A stretch of 64,000 nt of DNA. It comes from Cheiracanthium punctorium (lineage: Eukaryota > Arthropoda > Arachnida > Araneae > Cheiracanthiidae). A program made the translations under genes and the position numbers. This document shows positions 1 to 10,482 of this stretch, piece after piece (position 1 is the first letter of the stretch; each line of letters opens with the position of its first letter). Under the pieces are notes generated by a model. It searched no databases and was not told where the DNA came from. It saw only the letters and a program-made list of their open reading frames with translations. Location: contig JAWZYV010019433.1 in the NCBI GenBank assembly GCA_038373885.1, positions 372,001 to 436,000 on the forward strand. The letters run 5' to 3'.

Positions 1-1381
1 GAATTCTATCCGTCCTAACTGTTTTATATTTCGGCAAAAGACGGAGCATGCAATTCGCCCACTTTTAAAAGAAGAACGGGGGAAAAATATAAATTAGGAG
101 ATTTTTTACGAATTTTTATGTAAAGAAGGATTTTGAATACAAAAGCAGGTGCTTCAAGATTTCGTTTCATATTAAGCTTGCAAATTTAGCCGTCATAGCT
201 AACTAAAACTGAATAGCTGCCAGTTGAAAAAAATAAATAAAATTACTTTAAAATAACTGAATTTTTTCATGTGAAATTCATACGTCATTTTGATGTAACG
301 AGTTTAAAACCCCTTTCGAAACTCAATCATAATAACGGAGTCACAAGCAAAACATACGGCACGTACGAAATAATTCCATTTTTTATATTACGTTGCCAGA
401 AAAAGAATTGAATGCTGTTTTTACAACAATGAATTACCCAGCATTATTTTCGATTGAGTTTTTAAACGGGACAATTTTCGAATTGCAAGAAATATTTTGC
501 AGTGCTAAATACGTCAATCTGACAAGAATTATGCATAAAAATGTATGGAGAGCTGTTTTAGTGACAACGATAAAGTGAAACGATTAATGTTTTTTGCTAA
601 TGCGTAAATTGCAAAGAATCGCCAAACAATAAAAGACTACATTCGTAGCAAATATCTAAACCGTTTCTTTAAATTAAGCATTAAAGATGGAAAAACGAAA
701 ATATAGTGGTATCAGCGAAAGATGGTATAATTAATAGTTAGTAGATATTACGGCAATACTAATCAAAGCACAATATACTGCATTAATAAATACTTCGTGA
801 AACTATTCGTTTCCATTCGTTTTTCAACAGCCGTCTTACATCACAGCTAACTGAACATTAAATAATTTTAAGTCGCGTTAATATATCCCGCGGTAGTTTC
901 CACAGAAAAGACTGTACCTGAACTTTTTTGTTTTTCTTGGAGAATCTGTTTTGTCACAAGTAGTAATGATCACATTTTAGGAAAATTTTCTCTTCTTGCC
1001 TTGCGAAGAGCGGGTACACAGCTCTTTAATTATAAAATAAAACGGTTCTCCACATCATGTTGTATCTAAGGTATTAACTGTTACAGAACCGTGATAAGCG
1101 TATGATGTAGGAATGTGACGATTCTTGCACACGGCCAGAATATCGTTTTAGGACGTCAATGTTTCCTTGTCTGATCGCACATGACACCAACATAGTTCTT
1201 TGTGTCATAATATTACAATGGTCTCAGGTCAGTACTTATACTAACTTTACGAATATAATGAGTAACAGCCATGAGTCTAATTATTTTGCTTATTTTTAGA
1301 TTCCATATCACTGGAATCAAATCGAATTATCATGTAAGAAAATTTTCGTTCGTACCGTGCGGAGAACGGGTACGCAGCTAG
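1..1381 (+). mobile_element. Helitron-like element, 3' portion (truncated by window start)
   Basis: The right edge has the form of a Helitron 3' terminus. A hairpin with 6-bp stems (CGTACC at 1351-1356, GGTACG at 1369-1374) is followed by CTAG at 1378-1381 and then TT. A similar but weaker end (CGGGTACACAGCTC) lies at about 1010-1025, so two 3' ends may be stacked. The stretch at 440-570 resembles 26030-26150, and 740-930 resembles 23990-24230, so the sequence belongs to a repeat family with other copies here. No coding capacity is seen; the short open frame at 393-578 has no recognisable domain. Confidence 0.5.
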
Positions 1382-2082
1382 TTAAAACTCATAATTTCCG
1401 CTGCATGCAGTTTTCCATGGGCATTTACGCAAACAGCTGTTCAAAACAAGCGAGAAACAGATGCTGAGGTGTATAATTTATTTCGTCTGAAAAAATGAAT
1501 CCCCCTCTAGCCCAACCTCCAGAACACGCTCTTTAGTCTTTTGGCATTTAATAGACTGTTTTTTTTTTTAATTTTTTTATTTATCTTTAGTTGTACACAT
1601 ATATACGGTCACGTCCACGATACGATAGTTCTGAGACAAATTTTCCACAAATCGATTGGTTGTATATCTAAACTAATGTTTTTGTTCAAGTATATTTTTT
1701 TTCGGGATAAATGTTCTCCAATCTGTAGCATTTTGCAAATTCTAGCCGATAATATGTTTCTTTATTTTTTTAAGAGCATTTCTTATCCGTACGTAATTTG
1801 TTTTCTTAAAACATTTATTTTTCGATAACATAAGCTCATTTCTATGGCACGCATGCTTAGATTTTTTTTTCTTTTCCTTTTATACTTGTTGCCAGATTTG
1901 TCTTTTTCAGCTTGCCTGTTGCTTATCGTGTTGCTATTTCGTTAGCAATTTTATGAAAAAAAAAAAGTTTTTCTAAAATACGTTTTACATAGCACCAGCT
2001 TGATTATATTTCAAAATTTATACGTGAAAATGTTGTAAGGTCTGTTTCTCATTAGCCGATACTAGTATGTACTAATTCCTAA
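1382..2082. other. AT-rich intergenic sequence, nothing recognised
   Basis: The stretch is T-rich, with homopolymer runs. An open frame at 1541-1828 is driven by poly-T (Phe/Leu-rich) and has no domain signature. I see no gene or repeat structure. Confidence 0.5.
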
Positions 2083-2791
2083 TACAGTGAAACCTCTCCG
2101 GGCGGCCACCCCTGTATAGCGGTCATGTTAAAATAACCTCTATCAGCGGCCACCCAACCCCCTCTAAACGGCCACCGAGTGAGATCGCCCATTTCATTTT
2201 TCGAGAAATTCTACTCACTCCATGCTTTAATTTTGAGTAAAAAAATATCAAGGTCAGGTTCATGGTCGAATATAAGACCCAGGAATAACTTGCGAAGTCC
2301 ATTGGACTAAAAATGCCATTCACGTCCATGTTCACGCCAGTTTCATTTTATTAGTTGGTCAGTGATCTGAGTTGCAAATTTGAAAGAAAGTTAGCTAAAT
2401 TATTTAACTGCGTAAAAACGCAAATCAACAAAGTCATTAAAGAAAAGGATTTTATTTTGAAAGAAATCGAAGACTTCAAATTTCGTGGTGTTAAACGGAT
2501 GAGATCTGATTTTTAAAGTAAAAAACGAACTTGAAAAAATGGGTGCTTCAGATAAACTTAAAACAGGCACAAATTGTATCTTTTTTTTTTTTCAAAAAAT
2601 GTAAGAAAGCATTAAATAAAGTACTATTTTCTCTTTAGATAAGTTTTAAATTTCATTTTAAATAAGGAATATGTGTAAGACTTGCTTATATTACGCATTA
2701 TAAGCAGTTATCTAATAACAGTAAATAAAACCTCAGGGCGGCCAAATATTCTCGGTACGGTTGGGTGGCCGCTCAGAGAGGCTTCACTGTA
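2083..2791. mobile_element. Non-autonomous DNA transposon, pogo/Tigger-like
   Basis: The ends are inverted repeats. The left begins CAGTGAAACCTCTCCGGG at 2085, and the right ends with GAGAGGCTTCACTG at 2789. Both ends are bordered by TA (2083-2084 and 2790-2791), the target duplication expected for Tc1/mariner/pogo elements. Each subterminal region carries several GCGGCCACC/GGTGGCCGC boxes. The interior is AT-rich with stop-ridden frames and no recognisable transposase, so this looks like an internally deleted derivative. The family name is inferred from terminal form and TA target only. Confidence 0.7.
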
Positions 2792-2810
2792 TTCAACTCT
2801 GCTCAGCACA

Positions 2811-2985
2811 GGTGGCGTAGTGGCTAACGAACCATCCTGTCGCACCTTGAAGCTGGGTTCCATTCCCGGCATGGGTTTGGAGTTTTAACTTGTCCGTCCT
2901 TTCGTCAGTGGCCCGTAAAGAAATGAACAATACTTCGGACTTTAGTAGCAAATGATTGATAGGCAAGTGCCCATCTTTTGGAAAA
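2811..2985 (+). mobile_element. tRNA-derived SINE
   Basis: A polymerase III A box (TGGCGTAGTGG, 2813-2823) and B box (GGTTCCATTCC, 2856-2866) sit 32 bases apart, as in a tRNA. No complete acceptor stem follows, and an unrelated body continues into an A-rich tail near 2980. The 3' boundary is approximate. A degraded tRNA gene is the alternative, but the trailing non-tRNA body favours a SINE. Confidence 0.55.
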
Positions 2986-3077
2986 AATAAATATTTAACT
3001 CTGCTTTCTCTCTTATGTAGTGAAATATAATTTATCTATGTCAGACAAAATGGTTTTCAAACTTTTTGGAAGTGAGT

Positions 3078-3182
<105 letters not shown>

Positions 3183-3287
3183 TCGTAAACAAAGTATAAT
3201 AATTGCAATAAATGTAGTGTTTGGATTTTTGTAGTTTGTGATATCATAAATTTTACACTATAATGAACGTATTGTCGTTGAAGTAAT

Positions 3288-3885
3288 ATTATTCAACTAA
3301 ATTGATTTCACTAAAATATATATGGTTATTCCAAGGTAATTATTACTATTTTTTTTTTCTTTCAAAGAAAAAAATAATTCTTTCAATTGAAAACAATTAA
3401 AAATTTCTTTAAAAATTGTTTTTTGCTCTTAAAACTGTAAAAGTTATCTTAATTTATATTTAAATTGCATCGAACATATCAGTTAAATTCTGTCAAGCCG
3501 ATTCTAATGCTTGTGTTTTAGTAATGTGTGATGTGACAAACACTACCAAACATTCACCCTTTAAAGCCATATTTTCTTAACCCACTTGTCACTGTTTTTT
3601 TTTATTCAATTAAATTTATTTTACTGAAATATATCTTGTTTTTCCTAGGTGATTGTATTACTACATTTTATTTTATTTTGGGGGAGGGGGGCAATGAAAT
3701 TTATTTTTTTTCAGAATTCAAAACAATTTTTAAATTCCTTATTTTTTAAAATTAAAACAGGAAGATGTCTTACCCAGATATAATTTTAATTTATCTTAAA
3801 TTTTATGTTATTTATTTATCTTAATTTATAGTTGAACTGCATCGAATATGACTGTTACATTCTGTCAAACCGACTCTAAGTCCCA
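3288..3885 (+). repeat. Diverged direct duplication (~300-bp unit)
   Basis: The stretch at about 3288-3510 is repeated at about 3601-3885. Both copies open with TATTCAACTAAATT-like sequence and close with matching GCATCGAA...TTCTGTCAA...CCGA blocks. The copies differ by many substitutions and a G-rich insertion at 3681-3691. No coding potential is visible. Confidence 0.6.
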
Positions 3886-4617
3886 GGAATATGGAGGTAG
3901 GCACTAAACTACTAACTGCTAATCAAAATATTTTCTAAAATGTAAATATTCTCTAAAATTTAAACCATTGTCGTGGTGCTTGCTTTAAACCGTAAAAATT
4001 CTTTTTTGAGTTTACACTTTTTACCACTTCCGTCATCATAACCTTTAGCCTGATTAATAACGCCTGATCCATGTAAATAATTTCATTTAAATCATCATTA
4101 AGTAACGCTCTTTAGACATCCAGACCAAAAAGATGTAAATTACTATTCAAAATCATTATGAGCACTAAACGTAAGGCTGACATACTTATGACTGGATAAA
4201 AAAAGATCTCGCTGTAATTAAGTCCTCCCTTTTGTTAAATCCACGATCAACAAGACGTTATTACATCTTGCATTTCTCTTTTTAGTTCGCTCCCATTTAC
4301 AGGAACTAGCTTGTTTTCCAGGTGGTAGTTTTTCAAGACACCCACACATTGTTGATATTCATGCTTTCAATAGATTAAGACAGAAATTCTTAAATCCTAC
4401 GCCTCTAGCGAATTCTATTGTAAGTTAACTGTTTTCATATTATATTGATTTGACGTATTACCATTTGTAAGTCAAAAACTGTCCTGTAAAATTCTGCAAA
4501 AATGAGCAGAAGCCGCTGTTCTTCTAGGCCTGGAGCTAGGATTCGGCAGGACAGGTAGAACACTTCAGGAATTGTAACAGGCTTTAAACACAATAGCTAG
4601 GCCGTTTCTGAAGGTAG
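3886..4617. other. Intergenic sequence, nothing recognised
   Basis: No long open frame, inverted repeat or transposon terminus was seen. Confidence 0.4.
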
Positions 4618-4871
4618 TACAGTCGAATCCCGTTTTACCAAAGTCCGTTAGAGCGAACATCTCGCTACAGCGAAGACTTTGGTAATTCCTCAAATCGAGT
4701 TAAAATATAGAGCTACAGCATCCGTATAACAAAATGCCGTTAGAGCGAAATGATTTCGCTGAAATTTGGACTTGGTTAAAACGGGATTCGGCTTGTATTG
4801 TCTGAAATACGGAATTCGGCTTGTTTAATCAGTCTGAAATTTGGACTTGGTTAAAACGGGATTCGGCTGTA
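4618..4871. mobile_element. pogo/Tigger-like MITE with duplicated 3' end
   Basis: The inverted ends are CAGTCGAATCCCGTTTTA (from 4620) and TAAAACGGGATTCGGCTG (to 4869), each bordered by TA. The 3' terminal segment of about 38 bp (from TCTGAAATTTGGAC to GGATTCGGCT) occurs twice in direct orientation, at about 4759-4796 and 4831-4868, so the element gained a second 3' end. It is too short to code for a transposase. Confidence 0.75.
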
Positions 4872-5776
4872 TTCTGTTAGTTATCTATTCTCCCTCAAAA
4901 GAAGCTTGGTGTACTTTCTTCATTTTCTATTTATTTTGACAATGGCCACGTGTGTTCGTTTATATTTTCTGTTTAAAATTTATATTGTATACAATGACAA
5001 GTGATGTTTAATCTTTTATGGAAATCCCATTTTGTGTGGGACTTTGCTCGTTGCTTTCCGAGGAATACAGAAAACTGTTCCAGTCAACGGAATGAAATTC
5101 CTACGCGTCTAACAAAAACAATTAAACGAAACAATGCGGCATCTCGATAAAGCAATAGGTGGTGGTTCATTAATATGCAAACTATGACATGCTTGGCAAA
5201 GAAAGAAGAAGAAGAAAAAAAAGAAAAAACGAAATAAGATAATGAGAATGAAGGTTTTTATTGAAGTGAAGAAGCTTAAAATCTGTACAAAATTTCGAGT
5301 TAGACCAACTGTATGATTTTAAATTTGATGAAAAAGGTAGTAGAAAACAGAGGAAATTTCGATAAATAAACATAAAATGCTGATTTTGCAGTTGATTCAT
5401 TTTAGAGAAGACCAAAGAGTTCAATGAAGAAATTCATACTTCGGAGAAGTTTTACATCTGAAAGAGACAAAAAATAATTTTACCTGTTGCGAGTTACATT
5501 ATTAACGATCCATAATAAAGTGCACAAATCGTGTATAATGGAATCGAGTCAATGTTGCCATCACTGACTCTTTGTCACTTCGCAGATCAAGAGTCGTTTA
5601 TGGTTACAGATCCAAATGTAATTACAGCAACACTCAAATCTTCCATACTCCTATTCTCGAAATACACTTTATGAAGAGTAGCTTTCATTAAAAATACGCA
5701 TGAATCAAATTTAGAAATTCTTTTAGTATAATGACTGATGAAGAAGAGGTTCTGTTCACTTACATCAACTTCGCAC
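4872..5776. other. Intergenic sequence, nothing recognised
   Basis: Minus-strand open frames here (for example 5182-5424) are Leu/Phe-rich and show no domain. No repeat boundary was found. Confidence 0.4.
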
Positions 5777-6209
5777 TTAACCCTTTAACGCGCAGTGTTC
5801 CCGCTCTGGGAACAACCAACTCTGACGTTTTGACTGTTGCCAGTCACGAAGAATAGATTTGATTTCTATAAAAATAGTTGCGGGTGACATAGCTCCACGA
5901 GAATCCATTACTTTTTAGCACGTCATTTCCCGTAAACAAAATGGTCACGATTATTTTTAACAGCACTGACATCTGCTGAAAAATGGAAGAATGCGAGAAC
6001 AGCTGGGCAGATTGCCCAATGCTGAAAAAAGGGCAGCCGTTGCCATCGCTCGACTTAACGACCAGCAAGATGGCGGACGATGGGTCCCTAGATCTGTGGC
6101 ACGCGATGAACGTTTCGATCGTCCGCCATCTTGCTGGTCGTTGAGTCGAGCGATGGCAACGGCTGCCCTTTTTTCAGCATTGGGAAAGGGTTGCACCTCA
6201 AAGGGTTAA
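5777..6209. mobile_element. piggyBac-type MITE, largely one hairpin
   Basis: TTAA at 5777-5780 and 6206-6209 flanks the short inverted ends CCCTTT and AAAGGG, the arrangement of piggyBac elements. Just inside the left end is a 19-bp palindrome (TGTTCCCGCTCTGGGAACA, near 5798). The right half is a near-perfect inverted repeat: arms of about 75-85 bp at about 6008-6093 and 6115-6186, with a ~25-bp loop. Open frames on both strands through the arms are mirror images of each other and not genes. Mobilisation would need a transposase from elsewhere. Confidence 0.8.
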
Positions 6210-6664
6210 TGGCGAAATGCTCTGGTGTACAGGGCATTTCAGAAATATCTAGCTCAATTGTCGGTTAATACAGGGAGCACTAAAGCTTATAATAATGACA
6301 GAGCAGTGCAGGATCAAGTTTTTGTGCATCTGGTCATAATTACTTTACAAATGGTAACTAGCAAAGAAGTTTAGGGGTCGTTCTCGAAATATTTTTACAG
6401 ATCATGTCGCTACTGTTCAATAATATTCAGGTTTTCCAATATTGTTATAAATCCATTCATAAGCTTTTGTTGCAATGAGTACAACAAACCAAGGTTTGTA
6501 AACTAATTTTCTGTTTTAATTTGCATATAAATAAGAAAGTATTTTTTGTGTATGAAGGCATTAGTAAATACATCAAAGAAATATAATTATTTAAAAATTA
6601 TATGACATTTAGTCTTCATTTTCTCCTGTCAAATAATATGTACTGTTTATTTCTCCAATGGCGA
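6210..6664. other. Intergenic sequence, nothing recognised
   Basis: AT-rich, with no open frame above about 60 codons and no clear repeat. Confidence 0.4.
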
Positions 6665-7085
6665 GCACTGCCGTTTATGTTGTTGTTGTGAGATTACGGT
6701 CAATTATCTGCACGTGGGATCTAGGCCGAGAGGAGGGGTGCCGTCCTGTGGGGGTCTTTCTAAGGGCTCCTAACCCGTATTTACGCTAGGCTTCGGAGGA
6801 AACCACGGAAAACTCCGATAGGTCGGTGGGAGGATCTGGTTTTGAAGCAGGCACCTTCTGTCTCCCAGTTTAAAGTGCTATGTGCAAACTACTGGCCATT
6901 GGTGGAGCACACAAACGTTTATAGCTACGGGTCACTGCTAATCAGTAAGTACTGATCGCTTTATTATGGAGACATAATAGGTGGACCAGCGTTACCTCCT
7001 GAAATACGACGCATGAACTGAAACCCAGGTCTACGTCGGGTATCGAACCTGAATAGTTCTCTAGCCACTACAACACGGGCGGCAT
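6665..7085 (-). mobile_element. tRNA-derived SINE, long body
   Basis: Read on the minus strand, a tRNA-like head has an A-box-like TAGTGGCTA (7062-7070) and a B box GGTTCGATACC (7039-7049). The body contains CGGAGTTTTCCGTGGTTT and GCGTAAATACGGGTTAGGAG, followed by a block ending GGACGGCACCCC. The same body occurs on the plus strand at about 19395-19490 and, decayed, at 36730-36815, so this is a family. The end near 6665 is approximate. Confidence 0.65.
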
Positions 7086-7360
7086 ATGTACAGTCAAATA
7101 AATATCCTCGTAATGAATGACTGAAAATACGCAGTTAAAAAATATTCGTTAAAGTGACAGTTCATTATAAATGAACTATACAAAAAAAGTTGTGATCGAA
7201 AGGCTTCTTTCGTTAATCAAAACTGTCCTTAAAAGTGAAGCTCATTGTGACTAGATTGATGAGTTTGTATAAACATCCATACATTTCTTTTAATTAAGAA
7301 AAATAATACCCCAATCCCATAAGTTTTAGACTGAACCTGTTCGCTTCCATTAGAGTTAAG

Positions 7361-7730
7361 CTAGAAGGTCAAGATTTTCCCCTTTTTTATGCCCGCATCC
7401 AAACATTCATACTTACATGCCAGAATTTCCTTTCGTATTTGGAATACTTTCTCCAAGACAATATTTGCATAACGTACAAATTCATAAAGTTCAGTCAAAT
7501 AGTCTCCTTCCAGTCCAAAATTTTCATAAAATATTTCACTTTTCGTAAAGAGTAACTCTGAGAGATTCTGCTTTGGACGGAAAATTATTTTTTTCACTCT
7601 TTTCCTTAGCTCATTTTTGTAGGTTCCAACATTTAAGTAAGGAGAAAGGAACTTTGTTGGCGAAGACTTGCAAAGTTCTTTGAAAAGAATTTCTGTTTCT
7701 TCAAGACATGCCACAGCGTTTTCGATATAT
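7361..7730 (-). CDS. Candidate terminal exon of an unrecognised gene
   Basis: On the minus strand a pyrimidine-rich acceptor (TTTCTGTTTGCAG) ends at 7731. It is followed by a 123-codon open stretch (phase 1) running to a stop at 7361-7363. The peptide is mixed in composition, rich in Lys, Glu and Leu, and includes LTELYEFVRYANIVLEKVF, which could be helical. I do not recognise a family. It lacks the homopolymer bias of the spurious frames nearby, and the splice acceptor is good. I see no obvious polyadenylation signal just downstream. A chance open frame or relic of an old element is possible. Confidence 0.35.
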
Positions 7731-7899
7731 CTGCAAACAGAAAAAGGAAAGTTAAACTATGCTGATTCTAGAAACATAATCTATTCTAAATTACTCGCAC
7801 AACAACACCATCAAATGTCTGCTTCTTCTTACAGTATAGCAAACGTGCTCGATTTCACTGTTTCCAAGACTTCCCCATCTGTGCCTGTTTCTGCTTAAC

Positions 7900-8215
7900 A
7901 TCACGAGTTTTTGAATATCCTTTTGGGGCCAATCCAGCCCATACACCAGTCAGCAGCGGGGGAACTGAAAGCATCCCTCGACGAGAATGTACCATGGGCC
8001 CTGCGCTGTCGCCCATGTCTTACAAAACATTCAACGAACAGGTTACAGCCATACAGGCACTTAAGTATCGTTTGAATGACTGTCCTCAAAATGGAAATCA
8101 ACGACCAGGCTTTCCGCCTATGAAGTAACGGACGAAATGGCACCCAAACCCACTCTGGATATCGAACTCTGACCATGGTGTGGAAGAATGCTTCTAAAGC
8201 CACAGCACAGCTCTG
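7900..8215 (-). mobile_element. Possible second tRNA-SINE family member
   Basis: Read on the minus strand, a B-box-like AGTTCGATATCC near 8157-8168 is preceded by TGTGGCTTTAGAAGC at a tRNA-like distance. The trailing body is GC-richer than its surroundings. The A box is poor and only one copy is visible in the window, so this is a weak call. Open frames here (7901-8203, minus) have no domain. Confidence 0.35.
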
Positions 8216-8854
8216 TCAGGAATCGATATAATATAAGGCGACAATCTTCCCCAGTTTTTGGAAATAGTACCCAATTTCCGTGTTTTTTGCGATTTGTCCC
8301 CAAAATGTAAAAAAAAAGAGATTGGGACTATTTTTAATTTTTACATGTTTTTTAATTAGATTGCTGTTAATTATTTCATCATTTATAAAAAGTACCCAAT
8401 TTTGTTTCTGAATTAAGGGCATGTGCCCGATTCTACGTTCAAAAATCTGGCCGCCTTAATATAAACTTTAGTGCTCTGCCCTTCCTTTTGGCTAATGGCT
8501 ACTATACTAGTTCACTGTCAATCCAAGGAAAGAGGTGATTACCCCTTCCTTTAAAAAAAAGCCTGAATCCAAAAAATATGTTTTCCGTCCTTAGGCAATT
8601 TCATTTCTCCTACCTTTTCTGCAACAGATAATGTTGAAATATTGAGTAGACCTGGGATGGAACAGTTTAGACAGTGATTAAACCGTATTAGTGCTTTTGA
8701 AAAGGCTCAAAATGCGAAGTTTCACATCGCAAATAGTTCCGGTTGTTGTGTGAAAAGAAGACGAAACAGGCGTTGATAGCATTGCCCGTGCAAGGAAAAC
8801 CAATGAAAAGATTTTTTAAATCAGTGAAGCACCTTTCTTGCATTTAGAAAATTT
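8216..8854. other. Intergenic sequence, nothing recognised
   Basis: Short open frames only; no repeat termini identified. Confidence 0.35.
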
Positions 8855-9220
8855 TTAAAAATCTCGTATGAACACCACGTGACTTCCCTGTATTTGTCCA
8901 CAAACTTGTACGCATTTTGGATGACCTTCATTCAGGTTTATTTCATCTGAAATTGTGGAAAAGGTTATTTCAATTACATTCAGGCTTTGCAAATTTTCAC
9001 ACAATGTAAGAGGTATCACCAAGGTAGTTCCCCATTCGGAAGCTTTCTCTTGGCGACAAATGATAGCGAAAAACTCGCCAAGCTTGACGACAGCTGGAAA
9101 GATTTTTGGTATGGCCCAGTCAATAATTGACCGTAATGTATTGAATATATCCATAGACGTAAGCTCTTCTTGGAGACCTTGCCAATGCACTACCTGGATA
9201 TAGATACAATCGACGCTCAT
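8855..9220 (-). CDS. Candidate exon, unrecognised protein
   Basis: A 121-codon minus-strand frame runs from ATG at 9218-9220 to a stop at 8855-8857. A possible splice acceptor (CTATATCCAG) lies about 25-30 bases inside the frame, so the coding part may start at VVHWQGLQEE. Composition is balanced and protein-like (for example WAIPKIFPAVVKLGEFFAII), but I recognise no family. It lies upstream, in the same orientation, of the 7361-7730 candidate and might share a gene with it. An in-frame stop ends it and no good donor is visible, which argues against a simple internal exon. The opposite strand is also open, so coding status is uncertain. Confidence 0.25.
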   Translation of the reverse strand: MSVDCIYIQVVHWQGLQEELTSMDIFNTLRSIIDWAIPKIFPAVVKLGEFFAIICRQEKASEWGTTLVIPLTLCENLQSLNVIEITFSTISDEINLNEGHPKCVQVCGQIQGSHVVFIRDF

Positions 9221-9659
9221 TTATGCGAACCATCCTTTTTTACGGACACTTGCAATTTTACGGACTAGCGGTTGGTCCCAAAAACACTCCCAGAAGCAAA
9301 TCAACGAACATTCAATTTTACAAGCTGTTTGAGTGGTCGGTACGGATTCGTAAAAACGACAGAGGGTAGATTTTTGAATCACACGTCGTGCACCTTATGT
9401 ATATTCAATATTTGTTGGATCGAAATTTCTTGACATTTCAATCCGTTTTAAAACTGTCATTCATAGTAAGGCATTATTTACTGCTTTCTCCGAGAAGAAA
9501 AAAAAAACATATATAGGAAATTTGAAAATGAAATTACTCAAATAGTTTTTTTTAATTACATCATAAGAAGATTGATTTTAGCAACTTCTAGAATTGTTGA
9601 GCGCTGTCTGAAGAAACCTATTTTTTAAAGACTGTAATACTACGATCATAAGCGAAAAG

Positions 9660-9780
9660 TTTTCAAAATTATTGGGGGGGCCGGGCCCCACAACCACATA
9701 TATTCACGTCAATGGCGTATATACATATGAGTTAAAAGTCGTAACCCCCCCCCATGAAAAATTTCTGGCTACGCCACTGA
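9660..9780. mobile_element. Two stacked hAT-like right termini
   Basis: Read on the minus strand, one terminus begins CATTGACGTGAATATATG near 9712 and enters a GGGGCCCGGCCCC block. Another begins CAGTGGCGTAGCCAG near 9779 and enters a poly-G run. Both point the same way. This G-run-after-terminus form is common among decayed hAT elements. Partner left ends were not found. Confidence 0.4.
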
Positions 9781-9801
9781 TTCACGTACATATAACTTAC
9801 T

Positions 9802-9975
9802 CATAATTGCCAACTAATACGGGATATAATTAACCACTTTTTCTACGTGATTTTTCGGCTTAAAATATAGAAAAAGTTTTGTTATGCGCGCGCGAGCTGG
9901 TTACTATTTTGAAAAAAATAATTAAATATACTGTTTACAAAAAGTGGTTATATTCCGTAGTAGTTGGCAGCTATG
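9802..9975. mobile_element. hAT-type MITE sharing termini with the 50226 element
   Basis: Inverted ends of about 38 bp: the left begins CATAATTGCCAACTAATACG at 9802, and the right, on the opposite strand, begins CATAGCTGCCAACTACTACG at 9975. The first 13 bases of the right end equal the terminus of the 3.2-kb hAT at 50226-53384. Flanks ACTTACT and ACTTTTT are partly alike, possibly an eroded target duplication. Confidence 0.6.
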
Positions 9976-10436
9976 ACTTTTTGTGTAAATTATTGGAGGC
10001 GCTCGATCGTTATGGGTCCATAGAATTCTACACCAATGTAAGGTAAGTATCCATGTTAGTATCTTCCTACTATGTTATAAGTTAAAAATAAAAGCAAAGT
10101 AAAAAATCCAAAGGGGAAAAAAAACATTTTCGATGAGATAGTGCATTTTAGACACATCTGAACTTTTCTTCATTTCTTACTTTACATTGCATAATCTGAT
10201 TTTAATTAATCAGAGCCTGGCGAGGGCAGCTTATAGTAACATTGTGTGTTACAGGGCGTCACAATGAATACTAAATCATGATTGGAATCAAAAGAAGAAA
10301 AATTTTAAAAGTACAAGTAAAGTTTTTTTTTAAACATTTGTAAATGGCGTGAATACTTTTTTTTATGTTAGTATAAATTAGTTTTCTGTATTTAGTGATA
10401 AATTATTGGGTGGGCTCAACCCCTATTCACAATTTA

Positions 10437-10482
10437 TTGAGGGGGCTCGAGCCCCACGGGCCCATATAGCTCTACGCCTATG
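10437..10482. mobile_element. Solo hAT-like terminus
   Basis: GGGGGCTCGAGCCCC, an internal palindrome, leads into TAGCTCTACGCCTATG at 10482. It is similar in layout and orientation to the termini at 9712 and 9779. No partner end was found. Confidence 0.35.

Noticed and set aside
2811..2880. tRNA gene
   Set aside because: A and B boxes are present, but no matching acceptor stem or anticodon arm closes; a SINE head is more likely.
5957..6209. Overlapping open frames on both strands with nearly the same peptide
   Set aside because: They are mirror readings of the piggyBac MITE hairpin arms.
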